Source of the DNA: Diphasiastrum complanatum
Taxonomy: Eukaryota; Streptophyta; Lycopodiopsida; Lycopodiales; Lycopodiaceae
Direction: 5' to 3'
NCBI GenBank assembly: GCA_029204225.1
Contig: CM055111.1
Coordinates: 6,745,418-6,774,853, forward strand
DNA: 29,436 nt
The position numbers and the translations under genes were made by a program. Under the pieces are notes generated by a model, which saw only the letters and a list, made by a program, of their open reading frames with translations, searched no databases and was not told where the DNA came from. Positions 29,234 to 29,436 of the stretch are shown here, piece by piece (the stretch's first letter is position 1; every line of letters starts with the position of its first letter).

Positions 29234-29436
29234 AAATCTAGCCTTGGAGATCACAATGCTTTTATCAATAACTCCAATTGAAAATCTAAGCTTGACAAAT
29301 GAATCTTTAGGTAAAGTTTTAGTAAACAAATCAGCCAAGCAACTTGATGATGGCACGTGTTGGAGCTTGATATCTTTAGCTTGCACTTTTTCCCTCACGA
29401 AATGACGAGCAATTTGCTCCTTGCATGGAATGTAGG
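29234..29436 (-). CDS. Ty1/copia RNase H C-terminus (element 2), cut by the window edge
   Basis: From the window edge the minus strand reads PTFHARSKQIARHFVREKVQ, then KDIKLQHVPSSSCLADLFTK and LPKDSFVKLRFSIGV. This is the standard end of plant copia RNase H (HARSKHI..HF.RE, ..V.T..QLAD.FTK.L). The frame runs on through the purine tract and LTR start to a stop at 29186, so the true end is probably slightly earlier. No stop or shift is visible in this part, unlike copia element 1. The rest of pol lies beyond 29436. Confidence 0.9.

Noticed and set aside
1-29436. tRNA, rRNA or telomeric repeat genes
   Set aside because: No internal promoter boxes with a foldable cloverleaf, no conserved rRNA words and no telomere-type runs were found; tRNA-like words are only primer-binding sites.

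Overview
The window looks like nuclear DNA from a land plant. It is AT-rich, intron-like and dominated by decayed LTR retrotransposons. The evidence is plant-type Ty1/copia and Ty3/gypsy proteins, primer-binding sites matching tRNA-iMet and tRNA-Asp, and no bacterial-style gene packing. Nearly every coding stretch is broken by stops, frameshifts or deletions. The species cannot be named from this sequence.

Layout. Positions 1-3240 resemble the 3' end of an intron-rich host gene, with a possible terminal exon at 2475-2551 and a 3'UTR-like tail. A GC-rich foldback hairpin lies at 3698-3834. Positions 5524-7640 hold a Ty3/gypsy chromovirus-like element (element A), in which an internal deletion joins the gag start directly to integrase; a polypurine tract and 3' LTR follow. 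Positions 7640-9250 are a mosaic of LTR-like DNA and duplicated, inverted scraps of another gypsy element. Positions 9306-10823 hold a minus-strand copia element (3' LTR and reverse transcriptase/RNase H remnant). It is cut at 10823 by an LTR (10824-11550) followed by a tRNA-Asp type primer-binding site, a leader, a broken gag and a coiled-coil reading frame. A related, diverged LTR sits at 14318-15095, and no pol is seen between the two LTRs.

Positions 15700-16850 (minus) hold a gypsy-like gag with a zinc knuckle and a dead protease. Beside it, 16855 to about 19080 is a copia-derived element with only an open gag frame (16959-17603), an iMet primer-binding site and LTR pieces. Positions from about 19750 to 23798 (minus) form a non-autonomous LTR element (element B) with LTR starts, primer-binding site and polypurine tract but no recognisable protein in about 3 kb of internal DNA. 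Positions 23814-24661 carry several tandem repeats, including a 21-bp minisatellite.

The most notable segment is 26243-28538. On the minus strand is a histone H3 pseudogene whose histone fold resembles centromeric H3 (CENH3) more than canonical H3. About 0.8 kb away and pointing outward is a remnant of an unknown acidic-protein gene. Between them lie eight copies of a GCACA..GCGATAT word in both orientations. The window ends in the LTR and RNase H tail of a second minus-strand copia element. Apart from the possible host exon, the genes do not form a pathway; they record nested insertion, deletion and decay.
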